Source: Chara braunii (lineage: Eukaryota; Streptophyta; Charophyceae; Charales; Characeae). From it: DNA of 31,423 nt. This document shows positions 9,375 through 19,092 of this stretch, piece by piece (the stretch's first letter is position 1; each line of letters begins with the position of its first letter). The position numbers and the translations under genes are program-made. The notes under the pieces are model-generated. The model ran no database searches. It saw nothing but the letters and a program-made list of their open reading frames with translations, and had not been told where the DNA came from. The stretch covers positions 387,578 through 419,000 of the forward strand of contig BFEA01000230.1 of assembly GCA_003427395.1 (NCBI GenBank), read 5' to 3'.

Positions 9375-9835
9375 CTGACCCTTGTGTGGCATGCGCGCAG
9401 GTTCGCGTTTGCAATGAATGCTACGAGCAATCGAGGCTTGAAAGGCGCAGGTCGGGAGAGCGCTCAAGCTATCGTGGTTGGGCAGGCACCTGTGACTTAT
9501 ACTGTCGCAGGACAAGGCAGCGGAACCGGACGGGCTAGTGAGGCCGTGGTCCAACATGGGTAAGTTGTCACATCAAGATTAGATGCCCGTAGATACTGAG
9601 TAGATGCCTGGTTGCCGTGGATGAAAAATACCCAAAATGTTGAGTACCTTAGATCTTGCAGATCCATGCCTATGGTTTAAAGTCCCAAATAAAATTGTTG
9701 TGGTACCGAGTTCCAACCGCCAGTCGTGTTACCAGTTTTGTTACCTTTGTTGATGGAGGCCGAGGATTGTTGCACGAGGGAATTTGGTCCATCCTGCTTG
9801 CGCGCGACCGGGTGCAAGGTTGTCGGCATAATGTT
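9375..9835 (-). repeat. Split direct repeat A2
   Basis: Matches 22530-23012 in direct orientation. Shared blocks include GGCGCAGGTCGGGAGAGCGC, GTAAGTTGTCACATCAAGAT and CCTGGTTGCCGTGGATGAAA. Identity is high (above 90% by eye) from about 9412 and weaker to the left. The repeat ends at GGCATAATGT (plus strand), immediately abutting B1. Confidence 0.88.
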
Positions 9836-9936
9836 ACACAGGTCAGCCCCAGATAAATAAGGAAAGAGAAACTTCGTAGATGATGTCAGATCGCACAAAA
9901 GTGAGTCGTAGAAGTGGGCCGCAGACCCGCACACCT
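9836..9936 (-). repeat. Split direct repeat B1
   Basis: Second copy of the B repeat, directly joined to A2. The B1-A2 junction recreates the sequence expected at the circle junction of a tyrosine-recombinase retrotransposon. Confidence 0.85.
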
Positions 9937-9971
9937 CCTAGAACCGCCCAACTCCCTCCATCGTCCCGCAA

Positions 9972-11047
9972 GTGACGTCATCGTCTTGCAGGGAATGGTG
10001 GAACGAACGCTTGAGCGATGGTGGCCGGAGGCAAAAGCGGAGCACACCTGACTTTGAAGGTGGATACGTGGTAGGACTTGAGTGGAGTAGTGCCTTGGTT
10101 AGAGAGTACAGGGCCGGATGGAGATGGAGACGTGGAATGAAAAAACTTCTTTTTGCCCTGAATGAGTGGTTCGAACGCAACAACGTTGGAAGAGATTGTA
10201 TAAGCTGCAACGATTTGGATGTCTTGTCCTTTGTGAGCAGCCAATGGCTTGTCGAGGTAGAAAGTCGATGCCAAACTTCAGATGTTGAAGGATTGCCGCT
10301 TGTATCACCATCGACCATTGATGAGGTTGTGAACTGCTTAAGTGTTTGCTTTCGGTTGCTTGGGAGAGATGGTGAAGGAGATCCATGTCAAAGCAGCAGG
10401 GTGAGATTGTTTCACAAGGCATATCGTGAGTATTCTTTGCAGAGAGGTGTAGTTAAGGAATCAGCACGCCCTTTGAGATGGTTGAAGTTAAACAAGGTGT
10501 TAAAGCATATCAAGGAAAATGTGAAAATACTAAAAGGTTATCATGAAGCCCAAACATATAGAGATGGAGGGGTGCTCCTGTATCTGTGGGAGAGTTGGCA
10601 GCTATGCGGGGAAGGATTGAGATTGCAATACAAGGAAATTGACTTTGAGCAGAAAGTTGTAAGGCCAGAATACAGTAAGACTGACCGTTATGGAGGGAGA
10701 TTTATGATAAGACTGCGAGATCCGCAAGGCGGGGAAGAGACGTTCCTAGGTTGGCTTCCTGAGTTGTGGGTAGTTATGATCGGTTAGGGCGGGATATAAG
10801 GAGGGGGTAGTTGTTTCGGCCAATGCGAGGTGATGGTCCAATGAGTGGGGGCGGGTTTAATAAGCGCATAGAGAGGTGGTTTGAGAAGGTAGGAGTTTAC
10901 GAAGGAGAGAGCGGTCACAACTTTCGGATAGGGGGGGTTCAGGCGGGGATAGAGGAGGGGTGGAGTCTGGGTGAAATGATGTAGCAGGGTATGTGGAGTA
11001 GCGTTGGGACATTCATGAGGTATGGCTATGAAATACGTTCCGGATGA
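9972..11047 (+). pseudogene. DIRS tyrosine recombinase, inverted, inactivated
   Basis: The frame from 9972 is open to 10787. The expected frame then shifts and continues to a TGA at 11045-11047. The N-terminal half fits a SAM-like core-binding region. RDGGVLLYLWESWQLCGEGL (about residues 197-216) aligns with the box I region, where the catalytic Arg of the usual RG.E motif is Cys (TGC, one transition from CGC). After the shift come LFRPMRGD, GHNFRIGG (the HxxR box), GMWSSVGTF and MRY with the nucleophilic Tyr at about 11021. Lesions are a frameshift near 10780, TAG at 10808-10810 and TAG at 10982-10984. It lies opposite to gag and RT, as I recall for Volvox kangaroo, and would have recombined the circular cDNA into the genome. 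Confidence 0.82.
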
Positions 11048-13052
11048 AAAAGGAAGAGCGAAGAGAATTTAGGTGGAAAAGAAGATTGTCGTGAGACCGA
11101 GAATAACGGGGCTAGGGGTGCTGAAGTGCACTCTAGGGCTGGCGAGGCAGGAGAATTTAGACTTGGGTATGGTGAAACGGTGGATGATGTTGAGGGGGAG
11201 AATACGGGATACAAGGAGGTACGTTGTGATGAAGGTAGAATGAGGAGATAAGGACCTGGCCTGGCGATTGCTTTGGAGAGGGTATGGTGCAAGAGTGATG
11301 GTGGGAGGAAGATCCAACGGTAGGGGAAGGATGGAAGGAGATTACAATCTAGTGAGAGTGCATCTAGCTCAGATGCTTTGTTTGATCAGTTCCTGGAGAC
11401 AAAGGTAGGACAGACATGGTGATAATATGAAGCAAAAAGATCTATTACTGGAACGCCCACCTTGGAGAAAATTTCAACCCTGATGTGACCAGCCAATCCC
11501 CAATCAGTATTGTCTCCAGATTTGAAAATTGAATCGACTCTTGTAGTTAAGGTTTTTGGATTCGAAACGGGACTGAGGAGGAAATCAAAAGTGAGTAGAA
11601 TGGAGGCGATGCTTCGAAGCCAAAAGTTGAAGGATTCGTCTGTTGATTTCATGCGTAGGAGCAGGGTTGTGGCGGCTTGGCTATCCGAGTGAAGTCTGAT
11701 AGAGGCAGAGGAAAGAAGGTGAGGATGTAAAGAGGCAAGGAATCTGAATGTTTCAAGGATGGCGAAGAGTTTCCTATGGTTTGAGGAGGAATTGAGTAGA
11801 GATTGGGGCAAACACTGGTTGAGTGTGATTGTGTGCTGGTGAATAGGTTGAATTACTGCTTCGATTTGAATTGCGGAGGCATATGTGAAGATGGACAGTC
11901 CAAAGTTTTCCCGGTACGTTGGGTAGGTGATAGATCCACCAAACGAGGTCACGGATAAGGTCATCGAAAATACGGATGGGGGAGTCCCAATTAGCTGGCG
12001 CGATGGCTTTGTAGAAAGACGAAAGGTAGAGGTGGATAGGTAAGAAAGCATTGGAGAGGGAAGCTAGCTTTCCCGCGAGCTTTGCGATTGTTCTGCTGGA
12101 GGGATTTGATGAGGACTGAATGAGGTTAATTACCTTAAAAATTTTATCGTTGGGAACCCTTATGCGTTTATAGTGAGAGTCTAAGGTGAATCCAAGGAAT
12201 ATGATGGATTGAGAAGGTAGGAAAGAGCATTTGCTGGAGCTAAGAAAGAAACCAAGGTTGTGGAGAAGGACAACATAGTTGAAGGATTGTCATAGAAGCA
12301 CGGGTAGGTCCTTAGTGTTGAATCATCGATGTAGGATGTGGCAAAAATATTACAGACACGTAGTTCAACCATGATTTCTTGCATGACAATTGTAAAGATC
12401 CAGCAGGCGGAAGATAAGCCGCAACACATAGTTGTGAACTGGTAATTACATAAATTCCATTGAAAAGCTAGGTACGAACGTGATTTGGGGTGAACTGGGA
12501 TATGGTAGTACCAATTCTTTATATCAAAACATGTTAGGAAATTTCGAGTTTGAGATCCTGATAAGTGGGCGGTAGCATCATCAGTGGATTCATAGTGGAA
12601 AGGTGGGAAGGTAACAAAGAGGTTGACAAAACGGACATCTAGGATGGAACGGGTTTTGAAAGAACTTTCCGTTGCGAAAACAGGATTGACCACCATAGGA
12701 TTCGGGGATGCTTCTATTACTCCAGTAGAAAGGAGTTGAGAGACTTTGGAAGAGATAAAATTAATGTGTGAGGAGGATTATTGTGGTTAGGTATAATGAG
12801 GAGGGGGGGGGGGGGGGGGCTAAGCTTGAGGGCTTGTTTAAAGCGAGAAGCAGGGAGGACTGACTTTACCATTCTTCTTGCTTCTACAATCTTAGTAGTT
12901 CGGATGTGAGAATTGTCATTGAATTGAAGTCGGACTCCGTGATGTATCCATTGGAGCACTGAGTGTGAGTACCTTCTAGAGGATGACGAGAGCAAGATAG
13001 ACCAGTTATGATGCGTGCTCGTGCAATGCAAAAGTGGCGAGGCGAAGATCAA
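11026..13052 (-). pseudogene. DIRS reverse transcriptase-RNase H, frameshifted
   Basis: RT motifs in order on the minus strand: HSVLQWIHHGVRLQF; LLSTGVIEASPNPMVVNPVF; RSILDVRFVN; FDIKNWYYHIPVHPKSRSYL; QFTTMCCGLSSACWIF; and SYIDDS at 12322-12333, the YxDD catalytic box. A DIRS-typical LGFTLDSHYKRIRVPNDKI and IAKLAGKLASL connector follows. The RNase H part shows IFTYASAIQIEAVI (the usual TDAS Asp is Tyr), HSDSQA, then DLFASYYHH and a PP/LLILP tail to the TAG at 11026-11028. Lesions are a frame change near 12760-12820 beside a 17-G run, frameshifts near 12285 and 11920, and a TGA at 11386-11388. The end overlaps the convergent recombinase by about 22 bp. No methylase domain was seen. Confidence 0.85.
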
Positions 13053-13433
13053 AAATTGAGGGAGGTGATAGAAGATTGGATAGGATGGTTGGTATAGAAG
13101 GAATAAAAAAAAGAGAGGGGTTATTGAAAGGTGCTGGGTGAGTCGGCGGCTGCAGGGCGGGGTTGGTTAAAGTCTGAGTGGAACTTCTTGATGGCTCTAT
13201 AGTAGTCGTCGCCCCTTTCCTTGTCCTCCTCATAGTGCCTCTTGGATGACGTCCTCTTGGTGTCCTCGGTCTTCGTGAGATCTTCCTTCTTGCGGTATGA
13301 AGAATGTTTTCACTCCAACATGCCCAATTTGCAGGATTACACAGGATAAAAGACAAGCCCTATAACGCAGACGGCGTGGACCTATTAGCAGTCCGAGGCG
13401 ATAAGTACATTTAGTCAGGCGACGACCATATTC
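13053..13433 (-). pseudogene. Basic linker between gag and RT
   Basis: A minus-strand frame of 116 codons (13356-13006) contains CNPANWACW followed by an Arg-rich stretch (RRKISRRPRTPRG, MRRTRKG) and a Ser/Pro-rich tail. It lies between the gag stop and the RT N-terminus and overlaps the RT start in another frame. It may be the Pol N-terminus or an extension of Gag after a lost frameshift. No domain was recognised. Confidence 0.4.
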
Positions 13434-14054
13434 TTACATTTGAGCATCCCGTCTGACGAGGCTCATGCAGTAGTTGTATTCCGACTTGATGAGGGGTACA
13501 ACCTTGTCCATGTCTTGCCTGATTGCCTTGTCTAGTAGTTGTTTAATGGACTTGGCGATGAGAGGTTCTACGTAGTCCTTTGCAACTGAAGCTACTCTTG
13601 CTAGTAAATCCACCGCGAAGGCCTTCCTGATGGGGAAGTAAGAGTAATTCATATTGATCTCCAGGAAGCGAATGTAGGCTTCAATTTGCGAAAAATAGCA
13701 AGGGGAGGTGAAGGTTGACTTCCATGTTGCAAGTCCCTCGTAAGCCGGCTGGGACTTGCCGTTGAGCTTCCGCTGAATGTTGTTCATCTCGGACTGCAGG
13801 TTTTGGTACAGTTGGTTCAAGTTGAAACTTTCCTCCTGCTTTTCAATGAATTGCTTCTTCAGGTGCTCGATGGAGAGACGATTCTCTTCCAGCTTGATGG
13901 TCATCTGCTGCTTAAGTTGCTCAAAGGCGTCCATAGCTGCTTGGTGGACAAGTAAGGAGGAAGAAGACGGGATATCCGGAAATGTGGGGGGATGGGAAAA
14001 TATGGGGGAGAACGGGGTATTTGGGGGTGGGGGTTGGGAGGGCGACGGTGCACC
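13434..14054 (-). pseudogene. DIRS Gag-like protein, C-terminal part
   Basis: The frame is open from just after a TGA at 14055-14057 to 13434; the first internal Met is at 13934. The N-terminal stretch is Pro/Ser-rich (QPPPPNTPFSPIF, PSSSSLLVHQ). A predicted coiled coil follows (EQLKQQMTIKLEENRLSIEH, then EKQEESFNLNQLYQN), and then an alpha-helical region of about 90 residues ending LVRRDAQM. This layout suits a DIRS ORF1 (Gag-like nucleic-acid packaging) protein, although I recognise no named domain. Its position upstream of RT on the same strand supports the role. It appears cut at its N-terminal side by the Penelope-like insertion; the matching N-terminal piece would be at 22345-22100. Confidence 0.6.
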
Positions 14055-14217
14055 TCAACGTGGCTATAACCCATTGGCCGGAAAATCTTGCTATAAGTGT
14101 GGGGAGGCTGATCACTTTGCCAGTATGTGTGCGGAATATTGGCAGGCAAAGGGAAGAGGTGTCCCATTTGTTCCGCCCCCACCGAAGCGCTCGAGGACCG
14201 GAAGAACAATGATTTAG
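14002..14217 (+). CDS. CCHC zinc-knuckle ORF, PLE-associated
   Basis: The frame ends at TAG 14215-14217. It encodes a Gly-rich stretch, then CYKCGEADHFASMC at about 14092-14133, an exact C-x2-C-x4-H-x4-C retroviral-type knuckle, and a short basic tail. Such knuckles bind single-stranded nucleic acid and are usual in Gag-like ORF1 proteins. The start is uncertain: the frame is open upstream to 13777, but that part overlaps DIRS gag on the other strand, so I used the Met at 14002 inside the Gly-rich stretch. It sits 39 bp upstream of the next ORF. It could be a separate ORF1 or the N-terminus of the PLE polyprotein after a frameshift. Confidence 0.5.
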   Translation: MGENGVFGGGGWEGDGAPQRGYNPLAGKSCYKCGEADHFASMCAEYWQAKGRGVPFVPPPPKRSRTGRTMI

Positions 14218-14256
14218 GGTACAGAGAGAAGGAGCCATTCAGCAGACACAACGACC

Positions 14257-15238
14257 ATGGCGGCGTGGAGCGAAATAAATGAAACGAATACTTTGCTGAA
14301 AAAATATATTTTGCAGATGGCCCAAGAGCGACGTGAGAGGATCGAGAGAGAGGCAAGGGAGTTTGAGCAAAGAAAGGAGGAAGAGGCGAGGACGGCAAGA
14401 GAGCGGAAGAAAGCGGAGAAACTATAAGAGAAGAAGAAATACGAAAAAGAAAGGGACGTAAGGTTGTTGAAAATGCTGCTCGGTGAACTAAAGAAGGATA
14501 ATGAAGGTGAGGGAGAACGGAAGGCAACAAGAAGGGGGAAGTCGGTCATAAGAAGGAACCAGTTTGGAGAAACGAGAGAAAAAAGAAAAGGAGAGGTTAC
14601 TACGGATGATCACGATCCAGGAGCAATCCGACGAAGAAGACGAGGAAGACGAGGAACTAGTTCTTTTACGGAGGCGCGCAGCGGGGATGAAGATCAAAGA
14701 AAAGAGGAAGCGAGGACTCGTGGAGAGTCCGGTGGGAAGCAGCCCACCCATGGTCATACCAACCAAGGGGCAGAAGACGGGGTTGGGGAAGGAAGCGATG
14801 ACACGCATTGAAGAAATTAAGGCCGCGGATAAGGGTAAGATGGAGGGTACTTCTACCTCGACTCGAAGAGATCTATCGAAAGTGCTGGAGCCAACCGACA
14901 AGCTTGGGATATCCCTGAACCATGTGGCTGCGGGTCCGGGACCGGGGGCAATGAAAAAAATTGAAAGGGATCTGAGGGAGGTGTTTGAAGCCTTGACAGT
15001 TGATGAATTGAAGGACCAATGCAAACAGGAGAATATATCGTACGACAATCGAGACTTGGCTTTAAAAAGGTTGATCATGAGAAGGAAGATCCAAGCATAC
15101 GACCCGGTAAATGTTCCTTTGCCGAGTACCCCGGGGGTTACGACGCGAGTTGAGGGACGGAAGACGGAACTGAAAGAAGATGCGGAAGATGAGGAAGAGA
15201 CTTCCGAGGAAGAATCTGACGCAGATCAGAAAGAGTGA
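14257..15238 (+). pseudogene. PLE polyprotein N-terminus: coiled coil and SAP domain
   Basis: From the ATG at 14257 the product begins MAAWSEINETNTLLKK and runs into a charged coiled coil (QERRERIEREAREFEQRKEE). It is stopped by TAA at 14425-14427, after which the same frame resumes with ELKKDNEGEGER. Near 14560-14600 the coding frame shifts to the one giving QEQSDEEDEEDEELV. At 14993-15085 LTVDELKDQCKQENISYDNR matches the SAP motif, a helix-extended-helix DNA-binding fold found in chromatin proteins. An acidic tail ends at TGA 15236-15238, and the same frame resumes directly in the nuclease domain, so this is one polyprotein with an in-frame stop. The role of SAP here (target DNA or chromatin binding) is inferred. 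Confidence 0.7.
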
Positions 15239-16441
15239 AAACCAGACGTTGATGAAATATGGCAAGAGGTGCGGAAACTAGTGGAACAAAAAAATAGATA
15301 TGATGGTAAGAATACTAAGTGGGAGGATTATCGTATGCGATTGTTGACCGTAATACTGACTCTGATTGGGAAAATTGAGTGGGTCAAAAAATTTGTACCA
15401 TACTGGAGAGACGATTTTGAGAAAGGTGGCCTGGAGTTACGAAAGCCTAGAGGATGTGTTTATGCCTTAGTATCGCCATGGAGTAGAGAGACGTACATTG
15501 GGTTTACCGAAAGAGACCTATGGGCTAGGTGGAGGGAGCACGTGGCGTGTAGCATAGGCGGTGACTGTAAGAAAAGGCGTAATCTATATAACTGGTTGAA
15601 TAAAGTCGGGCATAGCAATTACGTAGCTATCCCAGTGTACAGCAGCAACGCCCGTACGGAACTCGAAACCGTCGAAGCGACACTGATCCGAACGTGGTCT
15701 CCATCCCTCAACGTGCGAGGGAAGAAGAAGAAGTCAAGAAAGAGAAGGCGCCAAGGGCGTAGAGAGAAAAGAAGAAAAGAAAGAAAGGATCCAGTGCGGT
15801 TTAAGAGGATTGGGGGACCCGAAGGCAACAGGCGGATACTGAAGTTAAGAATCAAGGATGGGCAAGAAGAGGAAGAAACCATCCGGATTATCTCTCTGTT
15901 CTGGGGTCTGGTGAAGCACAGTCGGGGCAATCAGGTCGAGTTGCTTAGCAATGGTGGGACTATTTGGGCGGACGGGTGGAGATTGGTGTGCAGACTGTTC
16001 GGGGAAACAAGAGTAGTAACCGGAAAACGTACGCGCCCCCTGAGGAAGTGTAAGAATTTGTTTGAGAACGTTGGGAAGGTGATCGTGTGTGATGTGGTTG
16101 AAGCAACACCAAAGAACCTGCGATTGAAAGAAGAGATAGTGGCGATGTTCAAGAACAAACGAAAGAAGGCGGGATTGAACAGCAAGAAACTCGGGGAGCT
16201 AGTGAAGTTTTATGGCGGAGTAAAATTGTTCTCAATGAAGAGGAATAGAAGTCGGGCTAAGAGAATGATATCTGATGTGATTAAGGTACGATATGGGATG
16301 AATGTCAGAAGACGAGTAATTGTGCGGGTCCGCTTCAATGCAAGAATCAAGAAAGGGGAGGTTTGTAGGCTGGTGAAAAAGAAGGTGGGAGAGCTGAGAC
16401 TTGAGGTCGCAACGAAGGAAATGGTGCGAAGACACATCTGA
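15239..16441 (+). pseudogene. PLE GIY-YIG endonuclease domain, upstream of RT
   Basis: Open from the TGA at 15236 to TGA 16439-16441, with a Met at 15269. Counting from that Met, the GIY-YIG core starts with CVYALVSPWSRETYIGFTER (VYA 64-66, YIG 76-78), then ARWREH with Arg87 and His91, a candidate metal-binding Glu near 136 in ELETVEATLI, and the WSPSLN end at 143-148. All key GIY-YIG residues seem present. A strongly basic patch follows (residues 153-180), possibly nuclear localisation, then about 200 residues of unknown fold. After the TGA the frame continues VVWTRSPNVGEIIHNHRWYS, which still looks coding, so the stop is probably a lesion. The domain would nick target DNA to prime reverse transcription. 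Confidence 0.85.
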
Positions 16442-16720
16442 GTTGTTTGGACGAGAAGCCCAAACGTCGGGGAGATTATCCATAATCATCGGTGGTACAG
16501 CCGATGGCGTCACCCAGTGTACATACACCGGTAGAGCCCTTCCAATGGTGAATGGGCACGCACATTTCCGACTCAGCGAATGAAGTCAAAACTCGAAAAT
16601 CTCAAGAAACGCGAAGAATGTGCCAAGTGAGGATGACGAAGACGTACAATCAAGACGGGTGAATGAACTAACGGATTCGATAAACAGTGTGAATTGGCTA
16701 GGAAGTGAAGTGAGGCTGAG
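16442..16720 (+). pseudogene. PLE linker between nuclease and RT, frameshifted
   Basis: Coding resumes after the TGA in the same frame (WTRSPNVGEIIHNHRWY), then near 16500 moves to the frame giving QCTYTGRALP and NGHAHFRLSE before a stop at 16583. I recall similar Cys/His-containing linkers upstream of PLE reverse transcriptases, but the assignment is weak. The last 135 bp show no clear frame. Confidence 0.45.
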
Positions 16721-18046
16721 ATTTTGGGTTGTTTGAGTGAGGTGCGGGTCGGAGCGAAATCTGAAATGGAGGAGATCCGTAGGATGAAGGAAGAATTAAA
16801 GGGGCTTGTGCTATGCCCATTGGACAGGAATCCGGGAGAGATATTGGTGATGTGTACGGAGACCTATGGCAGAGGGATGAAGTCAACTTTTGTTGAGAAT
16901 GAAGGGTACGTACCTTGCAATGTGTGAATTGGATCTGCTTAAGGAAATAGAGGAAGTGTATAAGGAAAACGGTTTCACGCATTTGGCAAGTGGTGGAAGG
17001 ACGGAAAACTGGGGCGGGCCTACGCATTGCCGAAACATAAAGACACGAGTAAGTACCGACCCATTTGCCCAACGTACTGTGAGCCGAGCAACAGGGCCAG
17101 TAAGATTGCGGCACAGAGCCTGAATGAAATGTTGTTTGGCCTGCCTGAGTATGAGCATTTCAATCTCAAAGTGGTATGTCAGATGAAGGAGCGTTTGTGG
17201 AGAATCAATAGGAAGATGGAGGGAGCCTGTAGGAATGCGGGAGTGTTAACAGCTTCCTATAACGTGAAAGACATGTTTAGTAAGTTGCTAAAAAGTTCGA
17301 TCGTGTGCGAAGTTGACTGGTGTATGTGGTGGTATGGAAGAAGAGGAATCACGGGAGTGCATGTGCAGAGGAGAGGAAAAGGGGCAAGAATGAGTCGGGC
17401 AAAGAATATTGAAGGATACAGATCCGTGAGCTTCGAGATTTTGATGAGCTACATTAAGTTTGACCTGGAGCACTATTACATTGTTGCAGGGAAGACCGTG
17501 CTTGGGCAAGTGATTGGTATCCCAATGGGCAAATCGTCCAATCCACCATTGACATTCATGATGTGTGCCAAAGGGGAATGAAATTTTTTGACGATGCTGG
17601 GAAACCAACGGAGATACATAGCCGGCCTACGGTTTGTTGACGATGTATCATGTTTCGTGGCTTACAACGCAAAGAGGAGAGATGGAAAGAAAAACGCGCG
17701 AGAGATTTTGAGAAGGTTTGAAAAGTGTTACGAGGCTCTGACACTTAAAATGACAAATGGGAGGAGCTTGACGTTTAGTGTTTTCCAGGACTTTGGGTCA
17801 TGGACCTGCAAAAGAGTGAAGTTAGCAGTAATCGTTAGTGCGCTGCATAGGATCAATGCAAACTCCTTCCCGAGCTCAGGCATAATTAGAGCAGTGATCA
17901 TGGTAAGAATGAAACTGCGGCGGAGGGACTACCCGAGTCATTATTTTGACCGGGCCATAAGGAATTTTTCGCGCGGTAAGGGAAATACGTGGAAGATGAT
18001 TGTTGAGTTGCTGAGAGAGGATACGGGTGAAGGGAACGAATGGTAG
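16721..18046 (+). pseudogene. Penelope-like reverse transcriptase
   Basis: PLE RT landmarks in order: CPLDRNPGEILVMC (16.83 kb); EVYKENGFTHLA; GRAYALPKHKDTSKYRPICP (17.02 kb); RASKIAAQSLNEML; SYNVKDMFSKL (motif A); GQVIGIPMGKSSNPPLTFMM (motif B); AGLRFVDDVSCFVAY with FVDD at 17633-17644 (motif C); then a thumb-like tail to TAG 18044-18046. The xMG and VDD signatures and the short connector fit PLE/telomerase-related RTs better than LINE or LTR RTs. Lesions are frame changes near 16920 and 17000 and an in-frame TGA at 17579-17581, just before NFLTMLGNQRR. No GIY-YIG domain lies downstream, confirming the permuted order. The enzyme would copy its RNA at a nicked target. Confidence 0.85.
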
Positions 18047-18480
18047 TCGGGAACTGTAGATGGGGTTGTTCCTACGTATTTATCAGTATTCGGTGTTTTA
18101 TATTTTTTGTATTTTCTCTTTGTTTACGCCAAGTAATGCATGTTGAAATGTAGGAACCAGGGTGACGCCCACATCACGAGTCAATGAGTTCAGTGAGTTC
18201 AGTGAGTTAAGTGAGTGTAGTGAGATGTGGTAGCACCCAATCCCGTGGCCTCGCGATGGTCAGATGCGGTGTTAACCAATTCTGTGGCAAGGCATGATGC
18301 ATGAATGTGACCAAAAAGGAAGGGAGTCTGCTACCAGTGGCAAAAGTCAGACATTGGGTTTGACGTCGTCATAGTCCTTTACCGGACTATGATTCGGTCT
18401 TGTGACCGGTTTCTTGTTCGTCGCTAGTGTACTGTTTTTCGACTAGTTTTTTGGGTCTGGGATCTGTAGACTGGAGGGGG
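18047..18480. other. PLE 3' region, small repeats and hairpin
   Basis: Non-coding. Four units of about 9 bp (GAGTTCAGT) lie at 18186-18221. A hairpin CATAGTCC...GGACTATG spans about 18370-18392. No polyadenylation landmark is convincing. Confidence 0.5.
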
Positions 18481-18612
18481 CCTGGTTCAATGGATATAGA
18501 CTAAGACTTAGGAAGCGAAGTGGTAAGGTTGACGATTCGAGAATGAGCTCAGTTGGTTAGGACCGGACGGACAGGGAAATGACGATAAGACCTTGTTTAG
18601 AATCCTGGCATT
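18481..18612 (+). other. Two tRNA-like modules in tandem
   Basis: TGGTTCAATGGATATAGAC...GACGATTCGAGAATG (18483-18545) and GAGCTCAGTTGGTTAGGACC...GTTTAGAATCC (18545-18605) resemble tRNA D-arm/A-box and T-arm/B-box pairs with tRNA-like spacing. Neither folds to a convincing cloverleaf by eye. They may be tRNA-derived SINE heads or decayed tRNAs. Confidence 0.3.
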
Positions 18613-19001
18613 GAGTCAGGATCAGTCCTCTTGGCATTGGCTCGTGGGACGTGCGCTTGTGTATAGTCGCACAACCGGATGACGATGCGGTTTGTCTGAC
18701 GGAGGGATCGACGGTTTCAAGGGATGTGGAGCGATGGCGACGCGTTGATGTTTAACTGAGTTGATACTCCACACATCTGTTGTCCAAGCGTTGTTATGCT
18801 TGTGTATGTGCTGATATGCGCTTTCTCCTTTCTTTCCTTTTTTTTTTTTTTTTTTTTTAACGTACGGTGCGGTTGATAGGTTTGGAATAGATATGTGACC
18901 GATGATCGAGATGGTTTATTGTTTTCTTAATGAAAAGTGGTTCGTATATAAGCAAAGTGTTGGTTGTCCCTACTTGTCTGACTCCTTTCTACTTCCCCTC
19001 T

Positions 19002-19092
19002 NNNNNNNNNNNNNNNNNNNNNNNNNNNNNNNNNNNNNNNNNNNNNNNNNNNNNNNNNNNNNNNNNNNNNNNNNNNNNNNNNNNNNNNNNNN
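19002..19092. other. Assembly gap (91 N)
   Basis: Run of N bases; the length is presumably an estimate. Confidence 1.

Noticed and set aside
9278-9538. 86-codon ORF within the split direct repeats
   Set aside because: Lies in the non-coding terminal repeat region; composition is Arg-rich by chance and the frame is not kept in the A1 copy.
11026-13433. DAM-type methylase domain expected in some DIRS elements
   Set aside because: No DPPY-like motif or extra domain is visible after RNase H. The ORF ends soon after the RNase H tail, as in elements lacking the methylase.
14092-14133. CCHC knuckle as part of DIRS gag
   Set aside because: It is on the strand opposite to DIRS gag and RT, and 124 bp upstream of the next PLE ORF on the same strand.
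13901-14530. 209-codon minus-strand ORF opposite the PLE knuckle ORF
   Set aside because: It is the antisense shadow of the Gly/Glu/Lys-rich PLE coding strand. The CCHC knuckle and coiled coil on the plus strand explain the openness better.
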